Below, one piece after another: positions 1-5,041 of a stretch of 5,041 bases of DNA. The notes beneath the pieces are model-generated. The model saw only the letters and a list, made by a program, of their open reading frames with translations, had not been told where the DNA came from and did not search any database. This stretch comes from Nitriliruptoraceae bacterium (GTDB taxonomy: Bacteria; Actinomycetota; Nitriliruptoria; Nitriliruptorales; Nitriliruptoraceae): the NCBI GenBank assembly GCA_007121975.1, contig SKJO01000027.1, positions 1 to 5,041 of the forward strand, given 5' to 3'. The translations under genes and the position numbers were made by a program. Within the stretch, counting starts at the first letter, position 1. Each line of letters opens with the position of its first letter.

Positions 1-121
1 CCTGGTCCACACCGCCCTCACCCACGGCGCCCGACCCGACCCCGACCATCCCCCCCGCCAGGACACCACCTCCCAACGCCCCAACTTCGCCACCTACCCC
101 GTCCAGTTCACCACCAGCTGA
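1..121 (+). CDS. C-terminal end of an unrecognised protein (truncated by window start)
   Basis: Reading from base 2 gives 39 open codons ending in TGA at 119-121. The peptide starts LVHTALTHGARPDPDHPP and ends RPNFATYPVQFTTS. Nearly every codon ends in C, which is consistent with coding sequence in a GC-rich genome. The stop is 29 nt before the next gene on the same strand, so this gene probably belongs to the same transcript as the SDR and ThuA genes. I do not recognise the family. The His-rich stretch followed by an Arg and a beta-like end loosely recalls the C-terminus of phytanoyl-CoA-dioxygenase-type Fe/2-oxoglutarate enzymes, but that is a guess. The C bias is stronger than in the genes downstream. 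Confidence 0.5.
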   Translation, partial: LVHTALTHGARPDPDHPPRQDTTSQRPNFATYPVQFTTS

Positions 122-139
122 CATCCGCACGAGCCGCTC

Positions 140-143
140 GGAG
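140..143 (+). promoter_or_regulatory. Ribosome binding site of the first SDR gene
   Basis: GGAG lies 7 nt before the ATG at 151. It supports that ATG as the start. No promoter-like pair of boxes was seen in the short 122-150 gap, which fits read-through from the upstream gene. Confidence 0.5.
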
Positions 144-150
144 TCGTCCC

Positions 151-924
151 ATGAAACTCGCCCTGGTCACCGGCGCCGGTCAAGGACTCGGTGCGGCCAT
201 CGCCGCCCGGCTGGCCGCACAGCCCCAGCGTGTCGGCGTGCTCGACCTCGATGGTGAGGCAGCCCAACGGGTCGCCGCCGAACTGCCCGACGCGATCGCG
301 CTGACGGCCGACACCACCGACGAGGTGGCCGTCAACTCGGCGTTGGATCAGCTCGGCGAGACACCCGACGTGGTCGTGTGCAACGCGGGCATCGTGCGCT
401 TCGGGCGGCTGCTCAACCTCGCCGTCGATGACTGGCGCACGGTCGTGGACGTCAACCTCACCGGCACCTTCGTCACCGCCCGCGCTGCCGCGGCGCGGAT
501 GATCGCCGAGCAGATCCCCGGGTCCATCATCACGATCGCGTCGATGAACGGCGTGGCGCCCGGCCCCAACGCCGGTGCCTACGGGTCGACCAAGGCGGCC
601 ATCTGCCTGCTCGCCCAGCAGATGGCCCTGGAGTGGGGTCCGCACGGGATCCGGGTCAACACCGTCGCGCCCGGGATGATCGATGCGGGGATGTCCACCG
701 ACATCTTCGCCGATCCTCACTTCCGGGAGTTGCGGGAGAACAAGGTGCCACTGGGACGGCTCGGCACCGCCGAGGACATCGCCGAGGCGGTGGCCTGGCT
801 CGCCTCGGACCAGGCGGCCTACATCACCGGCCAGACCCTGCTCGTCGACGGTGGCGTGACCATGAGCGCCATCGCCAACCTGCCCCGACCCCCCTCGGTG
901 GACGGCGTCGGGGTCGAAGGCTGA
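151..924 (+). CDS. Short-chain dehydrogenase/reductase (classical SDR, NAD-type)
   Basis: A cytoplasmic oxidoreductase of 257 aa, the usual length for classical SDRs, which interconvert alcohols and ketones with a nicotinamide cofactor. The Rossmann glycine motif TGAGQGLG spans residues 7-14 and the NAG motif is at 78-80. The catalytic tetrad is complete: Asn102 (in VNLTG), Ser131, Tyr144 and Lys148 (YGSTK). Asp32 sits at the end of the second beta strand, where an acid favours NAD(H) over NADP(H). The family signatures RVNTVAPG (168-175) and ITGQTLLVDGG (225-235) are present. The chain runs 22 residues past VDGG with a Pro-rich tail (NLPRPPSVDG), longer than in many relatives. The start fits the SDR N-terminus, which begins directly with beta 1. 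It is the first complete gene of a set with ThuA and a second SDR. Gluconate 5-dehydrogenase-like or 3-oxoacyl-ACP-reductase-like labels are possible, but the substrate cannot be assigned. Confidence 0.95.
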   Translation: MKLALVTGAGQGLGAAIAARLAAQPQRVGVLDLDGEAAQRVAAELPDAIALTADTTDEVAVNSALDQLGETPDVVVCNAGIVRFGRLLNLAVDDWRTVVDVNLTGTFVTARAAAARMIAEQIPGSIITIASMNGVAPGPNAGAYGSTKAAICLLAQQMALEWGPHGIRVNTVAPGMIDAGMSTDIFADPHFRELRENKVPLGRLGTAEDIAEAVAWLASDQAAYITGQTLLVDGGVTMSAIANLPRPPSVDGVGVEG

Positions 925-936
925 GGAGCGGACCCG

Positions 937-1635
937 ATGCGCAACTTGTGCCTGAGTGGTGGGTTCGCCCACCCCTTCGACGACACCTCCGCCGCGCTGG
1001 CCGACTTGCTCACCGAGGTCGGGATCGACACCGAGATCACCGAGGACCTCGAGACCGGGATCGCCCGGTCGGCCGCCGGCGAGTTCGAGATGGTGACCCT
1101 GAACCTGCTGCGCTGGCGGATGCTGGCCGATCGCTTCGCCCCCCACCGCCAGGCGCTGGCCTACCAGCTTCCCGCCGTGACCCGGGCCCAGCTCACCGAG
1201 TTCGTCCGCCGGGGAGGGCGCCTTCTGGCGATGCACGCCGCCTCGATCTGCTTCGATGACTGGGAGCAGTGGTGGGAGCTGCTCGGTGCCCGGTGGAACT
1301 GGGAACGTTCCGGCCATCCACCGCTCGGTCGGATGCAGGTGAGGATCACCGCCCCCCACCACCCACTGGTGGCGGGCGTGGGGGACTTCGAGGTGGTCGA
1401 CGAGGCCTATGGCTTCCTCGATGAGCAGCCCGACCTCGAGCCGCTGCTGACCTCCGCGCACGGCGGGCGCGACCATCCGCTGCTGTGGGTCCGGCCGTTC
1501 GGTGCCGGCCGGGTCGCCTACGACGCGCTCGGTCACGACCTGCAGTCCTACGACAGTCCCCAGCACCGCGAGATCCTGCGGCGTACGGCCGCCTGGCTCA
1601 CCGAACCCACCGTCCCCGAGGAGGGTCGCCGATGA
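937..1635 (+). CDS. ThuA-like domain protein (trehalose-utilisation family)
   Basis: A protein of 232 aa that is one ThuA-like domain with a class I glutamine-amidotransferase-like fold. There is no signal peptide, so it is probably cytoplasmic. The N-terminus has the strand and GGFAHPF motif (8-14). The central block GGRLLAMHAAS (93-103) carries His100 and is followed by the Trp-rich segment DDWEQWWELLGARW. Then come HHPLVAGVGDFEVVDEAYGF (141-160), and near the end PLLWVRPFGAGRVAYDALGHD (181-201), all typical of the family. In rhizobia, ThuA and its partner ThuB act in catabolism of trehalose and related disaccharides, with 3-keto sugars implicated. Many family members remain uncharacterised. 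The RBS GAGGAG (923-928) overlaps the stop codon of the preceding SDR gene, leaving a 12-nt gap. The 3' end overlaps the next gene by 4 nt. This packing implies co-expression with both SDRs and a shared pathway. Sugar or polyol processing is inferred, not shown. Confidence 0.9.
   Translation: MRNLCLSGGFAHPFDDTSAALADLLTEVGIDTEITEDLETGIARSAAGEFEMVTLNLLRWRMLADRFAPHRQALAYQLPAVTRAQLTEFVRRGGRLLAMHAASICFDDWEQWWELLGARWNWERSGHPPLGRMQVRITAPHHPLVAGVGDFEVVDEAYGFLDEQPDLEPLLTSAHGGRDHPLLWVRPFGAGRVAYDALGHDLQSYDSPQHREILRRTAAWLTEPTVPEEGRR
1618..1625 (+). promoter_or_regulatory. Ribosome binding site that fixes the start of the second SDR
   Basis: GAGGAGGG lies inside the end of the ThuA gene, 6 nt before the ATG at 1632. 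The same reading frame is open upstream to an ATG at 1485, but that would add 49 residues with no SDR character lying wholly inside the ThuA gene. The RBS and the ATGA stop-start overlap both favour 1632. Confidence 0.85.
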
Positions 1636-2420
1636 CCACGCCCAGCAGCAGCATGCCGGCCGCCAGCGTCGAGGCACGCTCGGTACTGATCACCGGTGGC
1701 GGATCGGGGATCGGCGCGGGGCTCGCCGACTACCTCTGCGCCCGTGGAGCGAGGGTCACGATCACCGGACGGCGCGCACAGCGACTCGCTGAGGTCGCCG
1801 AGCGCATCGGACCCGCCTGCCGACCGGTCGCCGGGGACGTGACCAGCGCCGAGGACCGTGACCGGATGGTCGAGGAGGCGGTGGCGCACGGCGGTGGCCT
1901 CGACGCGCTGGTCAACGCCGCGGCGAACATGACTCGCGGCCCGATCGAGGAGGTCGCCGAGCAGGACCTGATCGAGGCGTTCCACGGCAACGTCGTCGGA
2001 CCGATGATGCTGACCGGGCGGTGCGTTCCCCACCTTGAGCGCTCCGGTGGCGTGGTCGTGCTGTTCGGCTCGGTGCACACCACCCGGGCCTTCCCCGGTG
2101 CGAGCCCGTACGCCGCGACCAAGGGCGCCCTCGAGACGCTCACCGGGGTCCTGGCTGCTGAGCTCGGACCACGCGGGATCCGGGTCAGCTGCGTGCGGCC
2201 GGGGGGAGTGTTCACCGAGATCAACCAGCGCGCCGGGCTGTTCGACGACGACACCGCCCGCCAGCGACTCGAGGATCTCGGGCCGGCCCACGCCCTGGGA
2301 CGCATCGGGACGCTCGACGAGGTCAGTCAGGCCATCGAGTACCTGATCTGCGCGCCGTGGACCACGGGTGCCGTGCTGGTGGTCGATGGTGGGCTCGGGC
2401 TCGGCGTGACCCATGCCTGA
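1632..2420 (+). CDS. Short-chain dehydrogenase/reductase (classical SDR, NADP-type)
   Basis: A cytoplasmic SDR of 262 aa when started at 1632. The cofactor loop TGGGSGIG is at residues 21-28. After beta 2 the sequence is TITGRR (43-48), with Arg47 and Arg48 where the first SDR has an Asp. This basic pair is the usual mark of NADP(H) preference. The catalytic residues are Asn120, Ser147, Tyr160 and Lys164 (YAATK). The NAG motif is changed to NAA (95-97). The RVSCVRPGG (184-192) and VLVVDGG (248-254) motifs complete the fold. The N-terminal 15 residues before beta 1 are Ser/Pro/Ala-rich and probably disordered. Its ATG overlaps the ThuA stop as ATGA, so translation is likely coupled. It is only distantly like the first SDR in its variable regions, so the two are not a recent duplication. 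The substrate is unknown. It is the last gene before a new promoter region. Confidence 0.94.
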   Translation: MTTPSSSMPAASVEARSVLITGGGSGIGAGLADYLCARGARVTITGRRAQRLAEVAERIGPACRPVAGDVTSAEDRDRMVEEAVAHGGGLDALVNAAANMTRGPIEEVAEQDLIEAFHGNVVGPMMLTGRCVPHLERSGGVVVLFGSVHTTRAFPGASPYAATKGALETLTGVLAAELGPRGIRVSCVRPGGVFTEINQRAGLFDDDTARQRLEDLGPAHALGRIGTLDEVSQAIEYLICAPWTTGAVLVVDGGLGLGVTHA

Positions 2421-2454
2421 CCGACGTCCTGACGCTGCCGAACCGGTGCGAACA

Positions 2455-2482
2455 AAGCGTCGTTAGGGTATTGACGACGCTT
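2455..2482. promoter_or_regulatory. Perfect 9-bp inverted repeat overlapping the -35 box (probable operator)
   Basis: AAGCGTCGT (2455-2463) and ACGACGCTT (2474-2482) are exact reverse complements separated by 10 nt. Half-site centres are 19 bp apart, about two helical turns, as expected for a dimeric helix-turn-helix regulator. The right arm covers most of the TTGACG box (2471-2476), so a bound protein would block RNA polymerase. The other reading is a weak terminator for the SDR unit, but no T-run follows. The regulator gene is not in the window. Confidence 0.55.
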
Positions 2483-2499
2483 CGCGGTGCGCCTAGGAT
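2471..2499 (+). promoter_or_regulatory. Sigma-70-type promoter for the TRAP transporter genes
   Basis: The -35 box is TTGACG (2471-2476) and the -10 box is TAGGAT (2494-2499), with the ideal 17-nt spacer. The first matches TTGACA in five of six positions. The second keeps the TA start and final T of TATAAT. Transcription should begin near 2505-2507. The position, 50 nt after the SDR stop and well before dctP, makes it the natural promoter of dctP-dctM, independent of the upstream SDR-ThuA-SDR unit. Confidence 0.65.
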
Positions 2500-2505
2500 C
2501 AGCCT

Positions 2506-2647
2506 CCTCGACGCTGGAGGATCGCACCCACAGGGAGCGAGGGAGACCCGCGGAGGCGTCGAGCACCGCGCGGGAACTCGGCGGAGTGAACCCGGGCTCC
2601 GCCGTGCTGTGTCGAAACCACGGGATCTGGTGCATAGGGAGATCACC
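2506..2647 (+). promoter_or_regulatory. Structured 5' leader of dctP with RBS-bearing hairpin
   Basis: The expected leader of about 140 nt holds three possible helices. CTCGACGC (2507-2514) pairs exactly with GCGTCGAG (2556-2563), starting almost at the predicted transcript 5' end. CGGCGGAG (2579-2586) pairs exactly with CTCCGCCG (2597-2604) around a 10-nt loop. TGGTG (2628-2632) pairs with CACCA (2644-2648), placing the ribosome binding site AGGGAG (2636-2641) in the loop and the A of the ATG in the stem. I do not recognise a known riboswitch consensus, and no convincing leader ORF was seen. In such GC-rich DNA some pairing is expected by chance, so a regulatory RNA is only a possibility. 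Confidence 0.4.
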
Positions 2648-3928
2648 ATGCTCAACAGGCATCACCGTGCCCGCACGACGGGCACCAGCCGCGTACTCCG
2701 GCGCTCGATCGCCGCATTGGCTGCCGGCGCGTTGCTGCTGGCCGCGTGCGGCGACGCCGACGAACCAGCGGAGGACGCCGCCGAGGAACCCGCCGACGAC
2801 GCTGACGACGCGGACGACGCGGACGAGGCGCCCGCCGACGACGCAGCCGACGACGCGGGCGAGGAGGAGGCCGACGACGCCGGAGATGAGGCGGCCGAGC
2901 CCGATCCCGACGTGGATCCGGTCGTGTTCCGCTTCAATCACATCCTCGGTGAGGGCAGCTTCATCACCGACTCGGTGGTCGAGTGGGCCGATGAGATCAC
3001 CGTCCGAACCGACGGCCGGGTGGCGTTCGAGCACTTCTTCGGCTCGTCGCTGCTGCCGACCGCCGACATCACCTCGGGGCTGCGCGACGGTCGCGCCGAA
3101 GGGGTGTACTACTCGGCGTCCTACACGCCGCAGGAATCGCCGCTGATGGCGATCGTGACCGCCGCCGGCATCGACGACTCGCCCGAGGTGCAGATCCGCA
3201 CCATGACCGAGCTGGTGCGCACCAACGAACTGCTGCAGGCCGAACTCGCCGCCAATGGAGGCATCGGGTTCGCCACCGCCCCGCTCTCACCCTACGTGCT
3301 CGCGGCTGCGGAGCCGATCGAGAGCCTCAGCGACCTCGAGGGCCTTCGCGCCCGGGTGACCGTGCCAAAGGTCGCCGAAGCCTTCGAGGAGCTCGGAGCG
3401 TCCACCACCTTCACCGACTCTGCCGAGGTCTACGAGTCCGTGCAGCGTGGTCTGCTCGACGCCGTGTCCTTCCCCTTCGACCTGATCGTGGGCACCGGCG
3501 TCTACGAGGTCGCTCCGCACGTGACCGGCTTCGGACGGGACGTCAACAACGTCGGCACCCTGGTGCTCTCCCTCGAGCAGTTCGAGCAGCTCTCGCCCGA
3601 GGATCAGCAGGTCATCTACGACGTCTCCGACGAGTTCCTCGACCAGTCGGTCGCCGCGCTCGATGCGGCCAACAGCGAGGCCTGTGACGCCCTGCTCGAG
3701 TCCGGGGGCAGCTCGCGGATGATCCCTGACGACGAACTCGAGGAGTTCGCCCAGACCCTTGGGGACTCGGGTGTCGAGCAGTGGCGCGAGGACGCGATCG
3801 CCTCAGGTGTGAGCGAAGCGGACGCGGATGCCTTCCTGCAGGCCTACCGCGACGCGCAGGCGATGTTCGCCGACGTCGCCGAGGCCTATGTCCACCCCGC
3901 GGAGGAGTGCGCGGAGCGCTCCGGCTGA
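2648..3928 (+). CDS. dctP: TRAP transporter solute-binding lipoprotein, DctP family
   Basis: The extracytoplasmic binding subunit of a tripartite ATP-independent (TRAP) transporter. It captures an organic acid-type solute and delivers it to the membrane subunits. The 426-aa product starts with a basic n-region (RVLRRS), a hydrophobic core and the lipobox LAAC (31-34), so Cys34 is the likely lipidated residue. Residues 35-90 form a linker with 30 Asp/Glu in 56 residues and no basic residue. The DctP domain runs from about 91 to 420. It includes FRFNHILGEGS, the segment LEGLRARVTVPKVAEAFEELG (230-250) where Arg236 matches the substrate-carboxylate Arg of the family, and EVYESVQRGLLDAVSFP (260-276), the counterpart of the usual EVYxALQxGxxDG. 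Cys346 and Cys421 could form a disulphide. The start at 2648 is set by the signal peptide and AGGGAG 6 nt upstream, although the frame stays open further upstream. The next gene encodes the DctM channel subunit. The ligand is not predictable. Confidence 0.93.
   Translation: MLNRHHRARTTGTSRVLRRSIAALAAGALLLAACGDADEPAEDAAEEPADDADDADDADEAPADDAADDAGEEEADDAGDEAAEPDPDVDPVVFRFNHILGEGSFITDSVVEWADEITVRTDGRVAFEHFFGSSLLPTADITSGLRDGRAEGVYYSASYTPQESPLMAIVTAAGIDDSPEVQIRTMTELVRTNELLQAELAANGGIGFATAPLSPYVLAAAEPIESLSDLEGLRARVTVPKVAEAFEELGASTTFTDSAEVYESVQRGLLDAVSFPFDLIVGTGVYEVAPHVTGFGRDVNNVGTLVLSLEQFEQLSPEDQQVIYDVSDEFLDQSVAALDAANSEACDALLESGGSSRMIPDDELEEFAQTLGDSGVEQWREDAIASGVSEADADAFLQAYRDAQAMFADVAEAYVHPAEECAERSG
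2795..2830 (+). repeat. Four tandem 9-bp units within the dctP acidic linker
   Basis: Four consecutive 9-bp units (GACGACGCT, GACGACGCG twice, then GACGAGGCG) encode DDA, DDA, DDA, DEA. Looser copies of the same pattern continue to about 2890. The array probably grows and shrinks by slippage, so linker length may vary between strains. Confidence 0.75.
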
Positions 3929-3948
3929 CGCCTGCCCGGCCGTCAGCA

Positions 3949-3987
3949 GCGCGGTCCGGGAGCCTGCCCGGCGCTCCCGGACCGCGC
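3949..3987 (+). terminator. Perfect 15-bp stem hairpin between dctP and dctM (attenuator or mRNA 3'-end stabiliser)
   Basis: GCGCGGTCCGGGAGC (3949-3963) and GCTCCCGGACCGCGC (3973-3987) are exact reverse complements around a 9-nt loop. The hairpin starts 21 nt after the dctP stop and ends 48 nt before dctM. No T-run follows, so it is not a standard intrinsic terminator. In transporter operons such a hairpin commonly protects the binding-protein mRNA or causes partial termination, giving much more binding protein than membrane subunit. That role is inferred here. The rest of the 3929-4035 gap shows only the dctM ribosome binding site. Confidence 0.7.
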
Positions 3988-4022
3988 CCGCCCTGATCCC
4001 GGCACCTCGCTGGGGTCTCCCT

Positions 4023-4029
4023 GAGGAGG
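4023..4029 (+). promoter_or_regulatory. Ribosome binding site of dctM
   Basis: GAGGAGG lies 6 nt before the ATG at 4036, an ideal spacing. It supports that start, which places the first membrane helix directly at the N-terminus as in other stand-alone DctM proteins. Confidence 0.85.
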
Positions 4030-4035
4030 CGAGGC

Positions 4036-5041
4036 ATGGGGCTTGGTCTGACCCTCACCCTGGTGCTCGGCGTACTCGCGTTCCTGCTCGCGGTGCGCAT
4101 CCCCGTGGCCTTCGCCCTCCTGCTATCGGGGGCGTTCGGGCTCATCCTGATCAACGACCTGTCGGTGTCGCTGGCCACGGTCGGTTCTCAGCTGCTGCAG
4201 GCCCCGGGACGCTACGTGCTCGTCGTGGTCCCGATGTTCATCGCCATGGGGGTCTTCGCCCTGCACGGTGGGGTGGCCGAGGATGCCTTCGCGGTCGCGT
4301 CCCGTCTGTTCGGACGACAACCGGGGGGTCTGGCGCTGGCCAGCCTCACCGCGTGCGCGGCCTTCGCCGCGGTCAGCGGCTCCAGCGTGGCGACCGTGGT
4401 GGCCGTGGGTCGCCCCGCAATTCGTGAGATGCGCCGCTACGGCTACAGCCCTTCGGTCGCCGCCGGGGCGGTCGGGGCGGCCGGGACGCTCGGGGTGCTG
4501 ATCCCTCCCAGCGTGGTCCTGGTCGTCTACGGCGTGACGGTCGGCGAGTCGATCGGTCGGCTGCTGCTGGCCGGCATCGTGCCCGGCGTGCTCTCTGCCC
4601 TGGCCTACGCGCTGGCGATCGTGCTGCGCGCCCGGGTCCGCCCCGAGCTGTTTGGCGGAGACCACATCCACGACGAGGAGCTGGCCCGCCAGGACCGAGA
4701 GGTGCTGGCCACCCAGGCCGTACTGGTCCGGCGTCAGACACTGTCGGGCCTGGTCAAGGTCGGCCTGCTGTTCGGGATCATCATCGGCGGGATCTACTCG
4801 GGCACCTTCACCGTGATCGAGTCGGCCGCCGTTGCCGCGCTGGTCGCGCTGGTGTTCCTCGTCGTGAAGCATTCGCGCCAGGGTCCGGGGGCCGTACTCG
4901 ACACGCTGCGCACCGCCATTGGGGAGTCCGCCTCGCTGTCGTCGATGGTGGTGGCCCTGCTGCTCGGCGCCGCGGTGTTCACCTCCTTCCTGGTATCGGC
5001 CGCGGCTCCCCAGAGCTTCACGCGGTGGGTGCTGTCGGCCG
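4036..5041 (+). CDS. dctM: TRAP transporter large membrane subunit, DctM family (3' end beyond window)
   Basis: The translocation subunit of a TRAP transporter, a many-helix inner-membrane protein that moves solute with an ion gradient, usually sodium. The window holds 335 codons with no stop. Family members are usually about 425-440 aa, so roughly the last quarter is missing. Hallmarks are VRIPVAFALLLSGAFGL (20-36), VPMFIAMGVFALHGGVAEDAF (65-85), the first re-entrant hairpin SGSSVAT (114-120), and AAGTLGVLIPPS (148-159). The later motif GIYSGTFTVIESAAVA (252-267) has VI where the family usually has PT (GxFTPTEAAAVA). A charged cytoplasmic loop of about 40 residues (198-238) separates the two halves. 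The protein starts at its own first helix, so it is not fused to a DctQ domain at the N-terminus. It is expected to be co-transcribed with dctP, separated by the 15-bp hairpin. Confidence 0.94.
   Translation, partial: MGLGLTLTLVLGVLAFLLAVRIPVAFALLLSGAFGLILINDLSVSLATVGSQLLQAPGRYVLVVVPMFIAMGVFALHGGVAEDAFAVASRLFGRQPGGLALASLTACAAFAAVSGSSVATVVAVGRPAIREMRRYGYSPSVAAGAVGAAGTLGVLIPPSVVLVVYGVTVGESIGRLLLAGIVPGVLSALAYALAIVLRARVRPELFGGDHIHDEELARQDREVLATQAVLVRRQTLSGLVKVGLLFGIIIGGIYSGTFTVIESAAVAALVALVFLVVKHSRQGPGAVLDTLRTAIGESASLSSMVVALLLGAAVFTSFLVSAAAPQSFTRWVLSA

Noticed and set aside
1485..1631. N-terminal extension of the second SDR to an ATG at 1485
   Set aside because: The added 49 residues overlap the conserved end of ThuA in another frame and have no SDR features. 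GAGGAGGG 6 nt before 1632 marks the real start.
94..1677. A 527-codon open frame on the - strand
   Set aside because: It lies opposite three convincing + strand genes. Its product is a Gly/Asp/Arg/Val-rich string with no recognisable domain, as expected for an antisense frame in GC-rich DNA.
1548..2414. A 288-codon open frame on the - strand
   Set aside because: It is antisense to the second SDR, which has a complete catalytic tetrad. The product has no family motif and low-complexity composition.
2455..2482. Intrinsic terminator of the SDR-ThuA-SDR unit
   Set aside because: The 9-bp stem is plausible but is followed by CGCGG with no T-run, and it overlaps the -35 box. An operator is the better reading, though a dual role is not excluded.
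2357..2647. N-terminal extension of DctP upstream of 2648
   Set aside because: The frame is open, but it would bury the lipoprotein signal peptide and overlap the end of the second SDR. Ribosome binding site and signal peptide both fit 2648.
2586..2647. Possible leader peptide starting at GTG 2586
   Set aside because: The frame has no stop before or soon after the dctP start and has only a weak ribosome binding site, so it does not behave like a regulatory leader ORF.
2662..2937. Ser/Ala-rich 91-codon open frame on the - strand
   Set aside because: It is the complement of the Asp/Ala codons of the DctP acidic linker. The repeat (SSAS-type) simply mirrors GAC/GCC codons.
1..5041. CRISPR array, tRNA or rRNA genes, insertion sequences
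   Set aside because: No spaced direct repeats, no clover-leaf candidates, no transposase-like product and no terminal inverted repeats were seen.

Overview
The window comes from a strongly GC-rich bacterial chromosome. Codons end overwhelmingly in G or C, and genes have good GAGGAG-type ribosome binding sites. Together with a substrate-binding lipoprotein carrying a long Asp/Glu/Ala-rich linker after its lipobox, this suggests an actinomycete-type organism, possibly of the Acidimicrobiia kind. That placement is inference from composition and style only. All supported genes lie on the + strand.

Positions 1-121 hold the last 39 codons of an unrecognised gene. Three tightly packed genes follow. 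The first is an NAD-type short-chain dehydrogenase/reductase (SDR, 151-924). The second is a ThuA-like protein (937-1635). The third is an NADP-type SDR (1632-2420) whose ATG overlaps the ThuA stop codon. Gaps of 29 and 12 nt and a 4-nt overlap point to one polycistronic unit, probably extending from upstream of the window.

The 227-nt gap 2421-2647 is rich in signals. It has a good sigma-70-type promoter (TTGACG, 17 nt, TAGGAT). A perfect 9-bp inverted repeat overlaps the -35 box and looks like an operator. The expected 5' leader of about 140 nt can form at least two 8-bp helices and a small hairpin presenting the ribosome binding site.

This promoter should drive a TRAP transporter unit. It begins with a DctP-type solute-binding lipoprotein (2648-3928). 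A 107-nt gap holding a perfect 15-bp stem hairpin follows, and then a DctM-type large membrane subunit (4036 to beyond the window end). No DctQ small membrane subunit lies between DctP and DctM, where it is usually found.

Taken together, the layout fits a locus for uptake and redox catabolism of a small organic acid or sugar-like compound. The TRAP system would import it, and the two SDRs with the ThuA-like protein would process it. The substrate cannot be read from the sequence. The families are all known; the least routine parts are the regulatory region, the apparently missing DctQ and the NAD/NADP SDR pair flanking ThuA.
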